From NCBI GenBank assembly GCA_900556515.1, contig USPH01000059.1, positions 1-7,543 of the forward strand: a stretch of DNA of 7,543 bases, written 5' to 3'. This document shows positions 1-5,858 of this stretch, piece by piece. Each line of letters starts with the position of its first letter. The first letter of the stretch is position 1. Below the pieces are notes generated by a model. That model was not told where the DNA came from. It ran no database searches and saw only the letters and a program-made list of their open reading frames with translations. This stretch comes from an uncultured Collinsella sp. GTDB lineage: Bacteria; Actinomycetota; Coriobacteriia; Coriobacteriales; Coriobacteriaceae. Both the position numbers and the translations under genes were made by a program.

Positions 1-11
1 ATAAGAGACAG
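1..11 (+). other. Residual Nextera (Tn5 mosaic end) adapter
   Basis: The first 11 bases, ATAAGAGACAG, equal the 3' end of the 19-bp Tn5 mosaic end used in Nextera libraries (AGATGTGTATAAGAGACAG). An 11-base match alone could be chance, but the opposite end of the window carries the full reverse-complement mosaic end plus adapter, so this is almost certainly untrimmed library sequence. Genomic sequence then starts at about position 12. Confidence 0.9.
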
Positions 12-242
12 CTTGCAATCGGTCGGCGGGGCCTGCCGTTAACCCGTCCCGGTCCGCCCCCGGCATGTCATCGACGCCTTCGGCTCAGTCTCATATCCGC
101 GGATACCGCTCTGTCGGCCCGCACTCCATTCCTTCGGCGGGGTTCCCCAAGTCTGTCGAGGCGCATGCGGAGGGCTCCGCGCGCACAGCGAAATAGGGGG
201 TATCCCCGAAGGCCGCCCGGCTCGCCGGGACGGGGGCTGTGT
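12..242. other. Gene-free, structured GC-rich flank downstream of the IS110 transposase
   Basis: I see no convincing gene here. The stretch lies 3' of the transposase on the minus strand and is rich in short inverted repeats: the 12-bp palindrome TATCCGCGGATA at 94-105, GCGGAG/CTCCGC at 167-180, GGGG/CCCC around 197-207 and CCCGGC/GCCGGG at 216-229. It probably includes the transposase-distal end of the insertion sequence, but I cannot place the end. IS1111-type members of the IS110 family carry their guide (bridge) RNA 3' of the transposase, so an RNA here is possible but unproven. Confidence 0.4.
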
Positions 243-1365
243 CTATTCCGCGCCCTCCCGGCACATCATGCCGAGGGCCCAGAGCCACCTCACGAGCTCG
301 GCCGCGGTGGCCGCGTTGGCCTTCGCCGCGGGCATGCCGCGGGCGAGCATCTCCTCGCGCCGCCGCAGGAGCCGCTCGGACCCCTTCCTCCCGTGCATCC
401 TTATCTCGAGGGGCACGCCCGTGTCCCTCGGCATGAGCTTCGGCTGGTGCCGCGCCGCGGCGTAGCACCATGAGCCCTCAACGGCCAGCTTCCTCACGAG
501 CGCGTTGCCCGCACCGCTGATGCCTCCGAGCCGCACGGAGTCGCCAACTCGACCTCTGACTCGGCGCGAGGCCGAAATAGGCCGTGACCTGCCTTCCGGA
601 ACGGAACCTCGTGAAGTCGCCGACCTCGGCCGAGAAGGCCGCGGCCAGCGCGAAGGCGCAGCCCTTGATCGACTGGAGGGCGGCCACCTCCGCGGCGATC
701 GGGCTGGCATCCACGGCGGCCCTGTACTCGGAGAGCAGGTCCGCCCGGGCCTCCGCCGCGGCCTCGACCTCGTTCCTCAGGGCGGCGAGCGCCCGAACCC
801 CGCCATCGTCCTCCGGCCTGACCTTGTCGAGCCACCTCAGGAAGTCGTAGGTCCAGTACTTCCTCGGGTTGCCGGCGGGCGTGGTGCCGCCGTAGACGAA
901 CCCCCGCCTTGCGAGGAAGGCGAGCAGCCGCTGCTTGGCGGTCGCCAGGCGCGCGGTCGCCCCGTCGTAGGCGCCGGCGAGGTCCCTGATGCCCTCGACC
1001 TCGGGGGAGGGGACCCATACGGGGGAGATGTCGTGGGCGAGTATCGCCTTGGCCATCCTGGCGGCGTCGTTCCTGTCGTTCTTGGAGGCCGAGTCGGCGG
1101 CCGACCTGGGGATCTTCGAGACCGCGGCGACGACGCACTCGACGCCGAGCCCGGCGAGCTCCCTTTGCGGGGCGAAGCCGAGGTAGCCGCTCTCGTAGGC
1201 CGCGAGCGACGGCCCGGGGAACCTATCCATCCACCCGGCGATCTCGCCCCAGGGGTTGCCGGGGAACCTCCTCGTCACGGCCTCGCCGGTGTCCGCGTCG
1301 AGGGCGCAGACGGTGGTCGACCTCAGGTGGACGTCCATCCCGAACGCGGTAGAATACTTTGGCAT
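243..1365 (-). pseudogene. IS110-family DEDD transposase, frameshifted
   Basis: IS110 recombinases move their element using a bridge RNA that recognises donor and target. The start is ATG at 1363-1365, preceded by GGGAGG (1371-1376) at 5 nt. The N-terminal RuvC-like (DEDD) domain shows D11 (GMDVH), E58 (YESG), and D97 and D100 (KNDRNDA). The C-terminal Transposase_20 domain begins near LQSIKG (about 230) and runs through RQVTAYFGLAPSQ (258-270). After about residue 273 the homology continues in another frame as GDSVRLGGISGAGNALVRKL and on to a TAG at 243-245. Removing one A of the AA at 546-547 (+ strand) restores a continuous product of about 373 aa, normal for the family. The break falls at a Ser-Ser-Gly motif, near where I expect the family's conserved serine. 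No slippery heptamer is visible, so programmed frameshifting is unlikely; a real mutation or an assembly error remains. Confidence 0.88.
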
Positions 1366-1379
1366 GGGAGCCTCCCAAC

Positions 1380-1475
1380 CTCGTTGCGGCGCGGCTGCGC
1401 CTATGGCACTTCAACATCATTGTCGCAGCCCCGACCCGCGGTCACGAGCGGGGGCTCCTGTCTTTTTAGTGCCCT
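1380..1475 (-). ncRNA. Candidate IS110 bridge-RNA region (structured transposase leader)
   Basis: This is the non-coding stretch directly 5' of the transposase start. IS110-group elements such as IS621 encode their bridge RNA in this position. Several complementary segments are visible: GGCACT (1405-1410) with AGTGCC (1468-1473) enclosing AGCCCC (1427-1432) with GGGGCT (1451-1456), plus a GC-rich imperfect repeat at 1386-1400. I could not identify target- or donor-recognition loops because the insertion boundaries are unknown. The assignment is positional and structural inference only. Confidence 0.3.
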
Positions 1476-1531
1476 CGGATTGGGTCATAGTGTCTGTCGT
1501 TGCCAAGACATCGGCGTTGCCAAAGCCGGCA

Positions 1532-1668
1532 CTTGGGGACGCTCCTTTTGAGGTAGTCGTGACAGTTAGGGACGTTCCTTTTCTGCCGGCAGTCTGGGAC
1601 ATTCCTTAAAGTAGTCGTTGGGGACGCTCTTGTTTGACTAGTCGTTTAAGAACGTCCCCAATGACTAC
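1532..1668. repeat. Cluster of GGGAC-centred repeats
   Basis: Four related units occur on the + strand, each with GGGAC followed by a TTCC- or CTCC-like, T-rich tail: GGGAC at 1536-1540, 1569-1573, 1596-1600 and 1621-1625. Three are associated with TAGTCGT (1554-1560, 1612-1618, 1639-1645). Spacing is irregular (33, 27 and 25 nt), so this is not a simple tandem repeat. The last unit forms one arm of a long palindrome. The pattern looks like degenerate copies of a dispersed intergenic repeat sitting beside the insertion sequence. Confidence 0.6.
1611..1668. repeat. 58-bp imperfect palindrome with GGGGAC arms
   Basis: The outer arms GTAGTCGTTGGGGACG (1611-1626) and CGTCCCCAATGACTAC (1653-1668) are complementary over 16 bases with one mismatch. 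The symmetry continues inward through CTCTT/AAGAA to the central perfect palindrome GACTAGTC (1636-1643), centred on the same point as the arms. It could form a long hairpin with a few mismatches. There is no adjacent T-tract, so a terminator is less likely than a REP/MITE-like dispersed repeat. Confidence 0.75.
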
Positions 1669-1773
1669 CCAATTGCCACCTCTCCGTCCCCGAGGTATCG
1701 GCGCTCGTCTGCCGAATGGTTGATGCGGCAACGATGTCGCCATGTCACACTCATAGGTGGCCTGACCCAACTT

Positions 1774-1781
1774 GGAAGGAG
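1774..1781 (+). promoter_or_regulatory. Ribosome binding site of the GNAT gene
   Basis: GGAAGGAG lies 5 nt before ATG 1787. It decides the start in favour of that ATG over the in-frame TTG at 1772, which would lie upstream of and overlap this site. Confidence 0.8.
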
Positions 1782-1786
1782 CCCCC

Positions 1787-2437
1787 ATGAGCCTTGACAC
1801 CGTAACTCTGCGTGCCGCCACGCTCGATGACCTGGCCGGCATCGCCGCCATCTACAACCAGCTGTGGTGCAACACGCTGCGCAACCGAGGCGACGTCGAA
1901 GCCGCCGATTTCTGTGCGCGCTTTAACATCGCCATGCAGCTGCAGCGCTCCCCCATCGCGCTCGTTGCCGAAGCTGAAGGCCGCATCATCGCCGCTTGCT
2001 GCATCGGCATCTTCGAAGACGGCAAACCACGCACCAATCCCACGTGGGAGCCCTGCTACAACGAGATGTTCGTCCAGGCAACCGAGATGGCAAAGACCGC
2101 CGATGCCAAGCTCGAAGGCTCGCTCTTTGGCGATAGCCGCGAGAAGGCAACAGCCGACCGCTTTGCCGCCACGGGCAACGAATATGCCCAGGGCCAGCTC
2201 AACCTGATCATCATCGTGCCCGAATGGCAGGGCAAGGGGCTCGGCCGTACGCTCATCGACCTTGCGCGCGCCGAACTCGCCAAAGCCGGGTGCACCAAAT
2301 TCTTCCTGATGAGCGACTGCAACTCCGACTGGCAGTTCTACGAGCACCTCAACATGAAGCGCATCTTGGAGGATCACAGCCAGGACACCGGCGACGGATT
2401 TATCGTCTATATGTACGGAGGCGACACGCAGGATTAA
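1787..2437 (+). CDS. GNAT-family N-acetyltransferase
   Basis: The 216-aa product is a GCN5-related acetyltransferase, which transfers an acetyl group from acetyl-CoA to an amine; the substrate cannot be read from sequence. The fold starts with TVTLRAATLDDLAGIAAIYNQ (6-26), typical of strand 1 and helix 1. The diagnostic motif A is at about 138-165 (LNLIIIVPEWQGKGLGRTLI), with the acetyl-CoA pyrophosphate-binding QGKGLG at 148-153. The C-terminal motif B region is around DWQFYEHLNMKRI (181-193), the usual FYE...GF-like position. An insertion at about 80-137 between the central strands makes the protein longer than a minimal GNAT and may form the substrate lid. No signal peptide or membrane segment is seen, so it is likely cytoplasmic. 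It appears to be transcribed alone and faces the kinase remnant; no terminator is obvious after its TAA. Confidence 0.9.
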   Translation: MSLDTVTLRAATLDDLAGIAAIYNQLWCNTLRNRGDVEAADFCARFNIAMQLQRSPIALVAEAEGRIIAACCIGIFEDGKPRTNPTWEPCYNEMFVQATEMAKTADAKLEGSLFGDSREKATADRFAATGNEYAQGQLNLIIIVPEWQGKGLGRTLIDLARAELAKAGCTKFFLMSDCNSDWQFYEHLNMKRILEDHSQDTGDGFIVYMYGGDTQD

Positions 2438-2481
2438 CTTGCATGTCGCCTCACGGGCTTTCTACAAGACGGTCCAAACCA

Positions 2482-3066
2482 TCAACCAAGACGAGCCAAC
2501 AAGGCGCGCTCTCCTCGGCAGCAAGGGCATTCGTGCTGTAACGAGTGGTGGAGATGGCCACGCTTGCACACAACTGTCTCGGATAGATAGCGGTCGAGCA
2601 GGCGCGCCCATGTGCGTGCGTCAAGACGCTCCTCCGCCCTGCCATACAGCGATCGACGGAGTGCCTCGCCCATAAGGCCGCTAAAATCATCGAGCTCAAG
2701 AGCGTACTTTGGGACAACGTATCCGACCAACGTCCCCACAAACGGGCTGTGCCCATTACACACGCAGCTGTTTATCAATGGTGCAGGCGGAATGTCATCG
2801 TCGTCCAGGTCAAATATGTCCAAGTCCAGCTCACCAGAAGCGTATGGGTGTATTCCGCGGTTAAGCATCTTAAAGATATGGACCGCGAGTCCAAAGTCAT
2901 CCGTCTGTGGCGTAAACACGGGGGCATTCGTGGACGCTGCCAAGCTCTCGAAATCGCTGATGCCGGCTATCTCCATGAGTTGAAGCACCTCGGGGGCAAT
3001 ATAGCCGGGAGCGGCGCACGCAGTCCTATGTGTCACATCCGAAAGCGTAAAGCTATACGAGCGCCT
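2482..3066 (-). pseudogene. C-terminal remnant of a Ser/Thr protein kinase-like protein with Cys/His tail
   Basis: An open frame of about 195 codons contains only the C-terminal half of a kinase fold. It has SYSFTLSD, then PGYIAPEVL (a subdomain VIII APE-type motif), then DDFGLAVHIFKMLNRGIHPY, matching subdomain IX. After a variable Asp-rich segment come helices around ELDDFSGLMGEAL and ARTWARLLDRYL, and a tail CKRGHLHHSLQHECPCC that resembles a small zinc-binding module. The nucleotide-binding lobe, catalytic loop (HRD) and DFG motif are absent. A similar C-terminal layout (FGLAVHIF, HPY, then a Cys/His tail) occurs in kinases of TerY-P-type kinase/phosphatase/VWA gene sets; that link is from memory. 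The frame can only start at a GTG (3085-3087) inside an overlapping reading frame with no clear ribosome binding site, so I read it as a decayed fragment left by a deletion. Confidence 0.6.
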
Positions 3067-3223
3067 TGATCGTATCCATACCCGCACGCGCCGAAACCTC
3101 GCAGTCCTTCTGCCCGTTGAGCACGCACTCGAGCAGCGTATCGTATGCGCGCTGGGCTTCGGGGGCCAGGTACGCCCTGTTAAACATGCCCTCGGGTCGC
3201 ACGTTTCCCTTCGAGTCGATCAT
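3053..3223 (-). pseudogene. N-terminal fragment of an unrecognised protein, fused out of frame to the kinase remnant
   Basis: From the in-frame ATG at 3221-3223 the frame encodes 56 residues, including RPEGMFNRAYLAPEAQRAYD and then TLLECVLNG, ending at TAG (3053-3055). The YLxxEAQRAYDxLL helix resembles segments N-terminal to transglutaminase-like or other secreted domains of actinobacterial proteins, but I do not recognise the family with confidence. The frame stays open upstream to 3358, but that part runs through the aguA terminator and is probably fortuitous. It overlaps the kinase remnant's open frame at 3053-3087, and the recognisable part of each protein stops at about the same place (3055-3060). 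This suggests a deletion joined two genes. Confidence 0.4.
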
Positions 3224-3312
3224 ATAAGGCCCCAATCTGTTTGGTTTCCCCAGATTGTGTGCCCGCACACCCAAGCCGCACGGCCCGCCGTTCAGCTGAA
3301 ACCACCACACAA

Positions 3313-3345
3313 AAAGTCCGCCGACCATTGAAGTCGGCGGACTTT
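3313..3345 (-). terminator. Rho-independent terminator of aguA
   Basis: AAAGTCCGCCGAC (3313-3325) and GTCGGCGGACTTT (3333-3345) form a perfect 13-bp stem with a 7-nt loop. On the minus strand the stem runs into TTTTT followed by GTGTGG. It lies about 40 bases past the aguA stop codon and is a classic intrinsic terminator. Confidence 0.92.
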
Positions 3346-3383
3346 CGCGTGCGGACAATCAAGCACTGTTCACCATGGAACTG

Positions 3384-4505
3384 CTATTTACAGCGCGCCT
3401 TGGGCTGCTGCTGGGTGATGCAGTGGATGTTGCCGCCGCCGTAGATAACCTCGCGAGTCATGATACCGATGACTTCACGGTCCGGATAAGCAGCCTGGAT
3501 ATCCTTGAGCGCTTGGGCGTCATTGGGATCGCCGAACTGCGGTACAAGCACTGCGCCGTTGATGGGCAGGAAGTTGAGGTAGCTCGGCTCAAAGGCGTCC
3601 TCGGGAGTACGCGGCAGCACACCCTCGACTGGATCGATGGTCGATGCCTCCTCCTCGGTCATATATACCGAGGTCGCAGGCATAATCACCTTGTGGATCT
3701 TAAGCTTGCGGACACGGGCATCCGTCGTCTCGGAAAGCGTCTTATACGCCTCTTGGCACTCCTTGTAGAACTTATGGTTGGGATCATCGGTCCACATGCA
3801 GCAGACCTCGCCGGGCGCACTAAAGCATGCGACGTCGTCCACATGACCGTTCGTTTCGTACGGATCGATACCGTCCTTGATCCAGATAACCTTCTCGATA
3901 CCGAGATACTCAGAAAGCTTCTCCTCAATCTGCTCCTTGGTGTACTGCGGGTTGCGGTCCTCGTTGAGCAGACACATCTCGGTAGTCACGACGGTGCCTT
4001 GACCATCACAGTTGAACGAGCCGCCCTCGAGGATGTAATCCTCGGGACGATAGCGGTTAACCTGCTCGAGCTGTGCCACCTGCAGGCCAATGGAAGCGTC
4101 CTTGTCCCACGGGAAATACAGGCCGTCAATGAAACCGCCGTAAGCATTAAAGTGGAAGTGCGAAAGAGCAACCTCACCATTGTCATTAACAAGGAACGCC
4201 GGGCCGGGGTCGCGAATCCAGCTGTCGTTGTACTCCATGTGGATAACGCGCACGTTCTCAACGCCGTCGAAAATCTCACACACCGCGGGGAAGTCTTCGG
4301 TGTTGACGCCCACAGTGATGGGCTGAAAACGTGCAATGGTCTTGATGATCTCGGTGAAGACCTTCTGCGCCGGCTTGGCGCCGCAGCGCCACACGTCGGA
4401 GCGGTGCGGCCACAGAATCCAGGTGCGCTCCTGTTCCTCATACTCGCCGGGCATATAGAACCCGTCCTTCTTAGGTGTGGACTCACTCTCGTAGATGGTC
4501 TTCAT
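3384..4505 (-). CDS. aguA: Agmatine deiminase (agmatine iminohydrolase)
   Basis: The 373-aa product matches the full length of agmatine deiminase (about 365-380 aa), which hydrolyses agmatine to N-carbamoylputrescine and ammonia in the cytoplasm. Visible family signatures are the N-terminal MPGEYEEQERTWILWPHR (18-35), NDSWIRDPGP (93-102) with the substrate-binding Asp99, EGGSFNCDG (160-168), GHVDD (220-224) giving catalytic His221 and Asp223, and the C-terminal GGGNIHCITQQ (356-366) with nucleophile Cys362. All key residues are present. ATG 4503-4505 is chosen because AGGAG (4512-4516) lies 6 nt upstream. It is closed by its own terminator and has no putrescine carbamoyltransferase, carbamate kinase, aguB or agmatine/putrescine exchanger beside it, so the rest of the pathway must lie elsewhere. 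The neighbour on the other side is a divergent LuxR-type regulator. Confidence 0.96.
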   Translation of the reverse strand: MKTIYESESTPKKDGFYMPGEYEEQERTWILWPHRSDVWRCGAKPAQKVFTEIIKTIARFQPITVGVNTEDFPAVCEIFDGVENVRVIHMEYNDSWIRDPGPAFLVNDNGEVALSHFHFNAYGGFIDGLYFPWDKDASIGLQVAQLEQVNRYRPEDYILEGGSFNCDGQGTVVTTEMCLLNEDRNPQYTKEQIEEKLSEYLGIEKVIWIKDGIDPYETNGHVDDVACFSAPGEVCCMWTDDPNHKFYKECQEAYKTLSETTDARVRKLKIHKVIMPATSVYMTEEEASTIDPVEGVLPRTPEDAFEPSYLNFLPINGAVLVPQFGDPNDAQALKDIQAAYPDREVIGIMTREVIYGGGNIHCITQQQPKARCK

Positions 4506-4511
4506 TTCAAG

Positions 4512-4566
4512 CTCCTAAATCTCGGTGCTTTTGCTTGACGAGACCATGATGCGGCCGCACCGAGAT
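4512..4566 (-). promoter_or_regulatory. aguA leader with 10-bp inverted repeat beside the Shine-Dalgarno
   Basis: ATCTCGGTGC (4519-4528) and GCACCGAGAT (4557-4566) are perfect inverted repeats 28 nt apart. On the minus strand the second arm ends 2 nt before the AGGAG Shine-Dalgarno (4512-4516) of aguA. It could be a dyad operator for the divergent regulator, or an mRNA stem affecting ribosome access. A loose minus-strand promoter (TTGAGA at 4569-4574 with a weak -10 about 18 nt downstream) may overlap the distal arm; that call is weak. Confidence 0.5.
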
Positions 4567-4671
4567 GTTCTCAATGGTCCCTCGAGCCCCTTTCAGCGAT
4601 CGACGGTATACCATTCGCTGACCTAAAGTTCTATTCAGGCCGAGAACATGACATACTGGGTTCCGCAATGG

Positions 4672-4677
4672 AAAGGA
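4672..4677 (+). promoter_or_regulatory. Ribosome binding site of the LuxR-type regulator
   Basis: AAAGGA lies 6 nt before ATG 4684. The alternative in-frame ATG at 4648 has no comparable site, so the downstream start is preferred. Confidence 0.7.
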
Positions 4678-4683
4678 CGCCCT

Positions 4684-5487
4684 ATGCCCCCATGCAATAA
4701 ACAGCAGACTATTGAGTTGGACAGTACGACCTGGACTGCTCTCAACGAGCTCGCGCTTGCAATCCACGCATCACACGGTGTCGATAAGCTGCAAAAGGAG
4801 ACCCTCGAGGGAACGATAGGGCTCGTGCCCCATCGGATCGCCATGTTCGACCTGATCGAAGCGGCGAGCAGTGATGCGCCATGCTACGTCCACCCCGCAA
4901 GCAGCGGAATGGACGACCGCGCGCTGAGCGACTACTACAACCGCTACGCCGCGATGGACTATACAACATGGAGCTTTGACCTACATAAGGTCGGCGTCTA
5001 CCGCGACCTCGACCTCGTCGACGTCAAGCGACGCGATGCCACGCCCATCTATCGCAAATGGATGGAACCGCAGGGCGTCTACTTTGGCTGTACGGCCACG
5101 CTCGCTCACAACGACAGCCCGCTAGGAAGCATCACCCTGTTTCGCGAACGCACGGCCGGAGACTTCACCGACACCGAGCTCGCAATCCTGCTCGAAGTCG
5201 CTCGGCACGCGAGCCTCGCGCTCGCCAACCTCTATCCTCGGGGCGTTAAGCTCACCCAGACAGAAGACGCAAACCATCTGAACGCCTTCATTACAGAACA
5301 CAATATCCAACCGCGCGAAGCCGAAGTCATGCGGCTCATGCTCGACGGCAAAACGAACAAACAAATGGCAAACGAGCTATTCATAAGCGAGTCAACCGTC
5401 AAGAAGCACGTCAACGCCATCTATCGCAAGCTCGGCGTCAGCAACCGCCTGGGCCTTATGACTGCCGCGCAAAACATCCTGCGATGA
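4684..5487 (+). CDS. LuxR-family (GerE-type HTH) transcriptional regulator
   Basis: The 267-aa protein ends with a typical LuxR/FixJ-type DNA-binding domain at about 206-263: [20 protein letters not shown], then [20 protein letters not shown] and GVSNR. This includes the conserved [19 protein letters not shown] first helix and the recognition helix [17 protein letters not shown]. The region at about 45-185 looks like a small-molecule sensing domain of GAF type, with the segment [23 protein letters not shown] being GAF-like; this is inferred from pattern alone. It is not a response regulator: no receiver domain with a phospho-acceptor Asp is seen. It is transcribed divergently from aguA with 178 bases between the start codons, the usual layout of a local regulator and its target, so control of aguA is plausible. 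A terminator follows its stop immediately, so it forms a single-gene unit. Confidence 0.9.
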   Translation: MPPCNKQQTIELDSTTWTALNELALAIHASHGVDKLQKETLEGTIGLVPHRIAMFDLIEAASSDAPCYVHPASSGMDDRALSDYYNRYAAMDYTTWSFDLHKVGVYRDLDLVDVKRRDATPIYRKWMEPQGVYFGCTATLAHNDSPLGSITLFRERTAGDFTDTELAILLEVARHASLALANLYPRGVKLTQTEDANHLNAFITEHNIQPREAEVMRLMLDGKTNKQMANELFISESTVKKHVNAIYRKLGVSNRLGLMTAAQNILR

Positions 5488-5488
5488 A

Positions 5489-5524
5489 AAAGGGCGCCCT
5501 CCATGCGGAGAACGCCCTTTGATT
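5489..5524 (+). terminator. Intrinsic terminator of the LuxR-type gene
   Basis: AAAGGGCG (5489-5496) pairs with CGCCCTTT (5513-5520), and inside it CTCC (5499-5502) pairs with GGAG (5507-5510). It starts 2 nt after the TGA and is followed by GATTT, so the T-tract is interrupted but the hairpin is strong. Confidence 0.8.
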
Positions 5525-5602
5525 TCGCCATTTGAATTAGTGTCGGCTCTGGCTCAAAGAGTAGACGGGGTTATCTTGGCAGGTTTTATCTGGGCAAACG
5601 CC

Positions 5603-5639
5603 GACCGCCGCGGAGGAGCCGCTCCACCTCGCGGCGGTC
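5603..5639. repeat. GC-rich hairpin, GACCGCCGCG arms
   Basis: GACCGCCGCG (5603-5612) pairs with CGCGGCGGTC (5630-5639); with a one-base bulge the pairing extends into GAGG/CCTC. No strong T-tract follows on either strand, so a terminator is doubtful. The right arm is identical over 10 bases to the right arm of the terminator hairpin at 5804-5840. Confidence 0.65.
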
Positions 5640-5655
5640 TTCTAACAGAAAAAAC

Positions 5656-5775
5656 CAAGTGAGTAGGCTTTTTGCAGGAGGTCAAGCACGCCCAAAACGC
5701 CACAGCTCTGACCTGCGGCTTTATTGAGCATTTGTCGCGATGTGCTCGGCATATCCAAATAAGTCTACTCACTTG
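5656..5775. repeat. 120-bp element with imperfect terminal inverted repeats (MITE-like or structured RNA)
   Basis: CAAGTGAGTAG (5656-5666) and CTACTCACTTG (5765-5775) are perfect 11-bp inverted repeats. Allowing two mismatches, the similarity extends to about 18 bp (into CTTTTT and AATAAG). The interior holds further complementary segments: GGTCA near 5680 with TGACC near 5712, and GAGCA/TGCTC around a TCGCGA core near 5727-5748. No target-site duplication is obvious. No convincing coding frame is present. It could be a non-autonomous mobile element or a structured intergenic repeat, and it sits between the two hairpins that share a 10-nt arm. Confidence 0.55.
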
Positions 5776-5803
5776 CATCTAAGACGCACCAGATAGGCAA
5801 AAA

Positions 5804-5840
5804 ACCGCCGCAAAAGGGGCCGGTTCCCTTCGCGGCGGTC
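5804..5840 (-). terminator. Intrinsic terminator of the AAA/DUF4143 ATPase gene
   Basis: ACCGCCGC (5804-5811) pairs with GCGGCGGT (5832-5839) and the stem continues inward with AAGGG/CCCTT (5814-5818 with 5826-5830). Read on the minus strand, the hairpin is followed by TTTTTTGCC. It begins about 20 bases after the ATPase stop codon. Confidence 0.9.
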
Positions 5841-5858
5841 GTTAATACGCCGAGCCTG

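Larger units (their letters stand above)
243..1475 (-). mobile_element. IS110-family insertion sequence, ends not defined
   Basis: The element is defined by its DEDD-type transposase and the structured DNA next to it. Coordinates cover the transposase and the structured leader upstream of it, not mapped ends. IS110 elements commonly lack clear terminal inverted repeats and target duplications, and I could find neither, so the true boundaries may lie in 12-242 on one side and 1476-1610 on the other. By eye the element is far richer in G+C than the GNAT and aguA genes to its right, which fits recent arrival from a higher-GC relative. The transposase is frameshifted, so this copy is probably inactive unless complemented by another copy. 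Confidence 0.65.
1476..1786. other. Intergenic region between IS110 and the GNAT gene, repeat-bearing
   Basis: No gene is supported in these about 310 bases. They contain a 9-bp direct repeat CGTTGCCAA at 1498-1506 and 1515-1523, and then the GGGAC repeat cluster with its palindrome, annotated separately. The last 120 bases before the GNAT gene show only its ribosome binding site; I see no convincing sigma-70 promoter. Confidence 0.5.

Noticed and set aside
505..1551. Long + strand open frame (348 codons) opposite the transposase
   Set aside because: Its sequence is low-complexity (G, R, P, E, L rich), without domains, and it is a mirror of a GC-rich real gene with clear IS110 motifs.
1751..2377. 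208-codon minus-strand frame over the GNAT gene
   Set aside because: It is antisense to a protein with clear GNAT motif A and a good ribosome binding site; it shows no family features.
3375..4538. 387-codon + strand frame opposite aguA
   Set aside because: The minus strand encodes a full agmatine deiminase with all catalytic residues, so the + frame is a shadow.
4648..4683. Upstream ATG start for the LuxR-type regulator
   Set aside because: It has no good Shine-Dalgarno, whereas ATG 4684 follows AAAGGA at proper spacing.
5554..5778. 74-codon minus-strand frame in the intergenic region
   Set aside because: It crosses two inverted-repeat structures, lacks a clear ribosome binding site, and has no recognisable domain.
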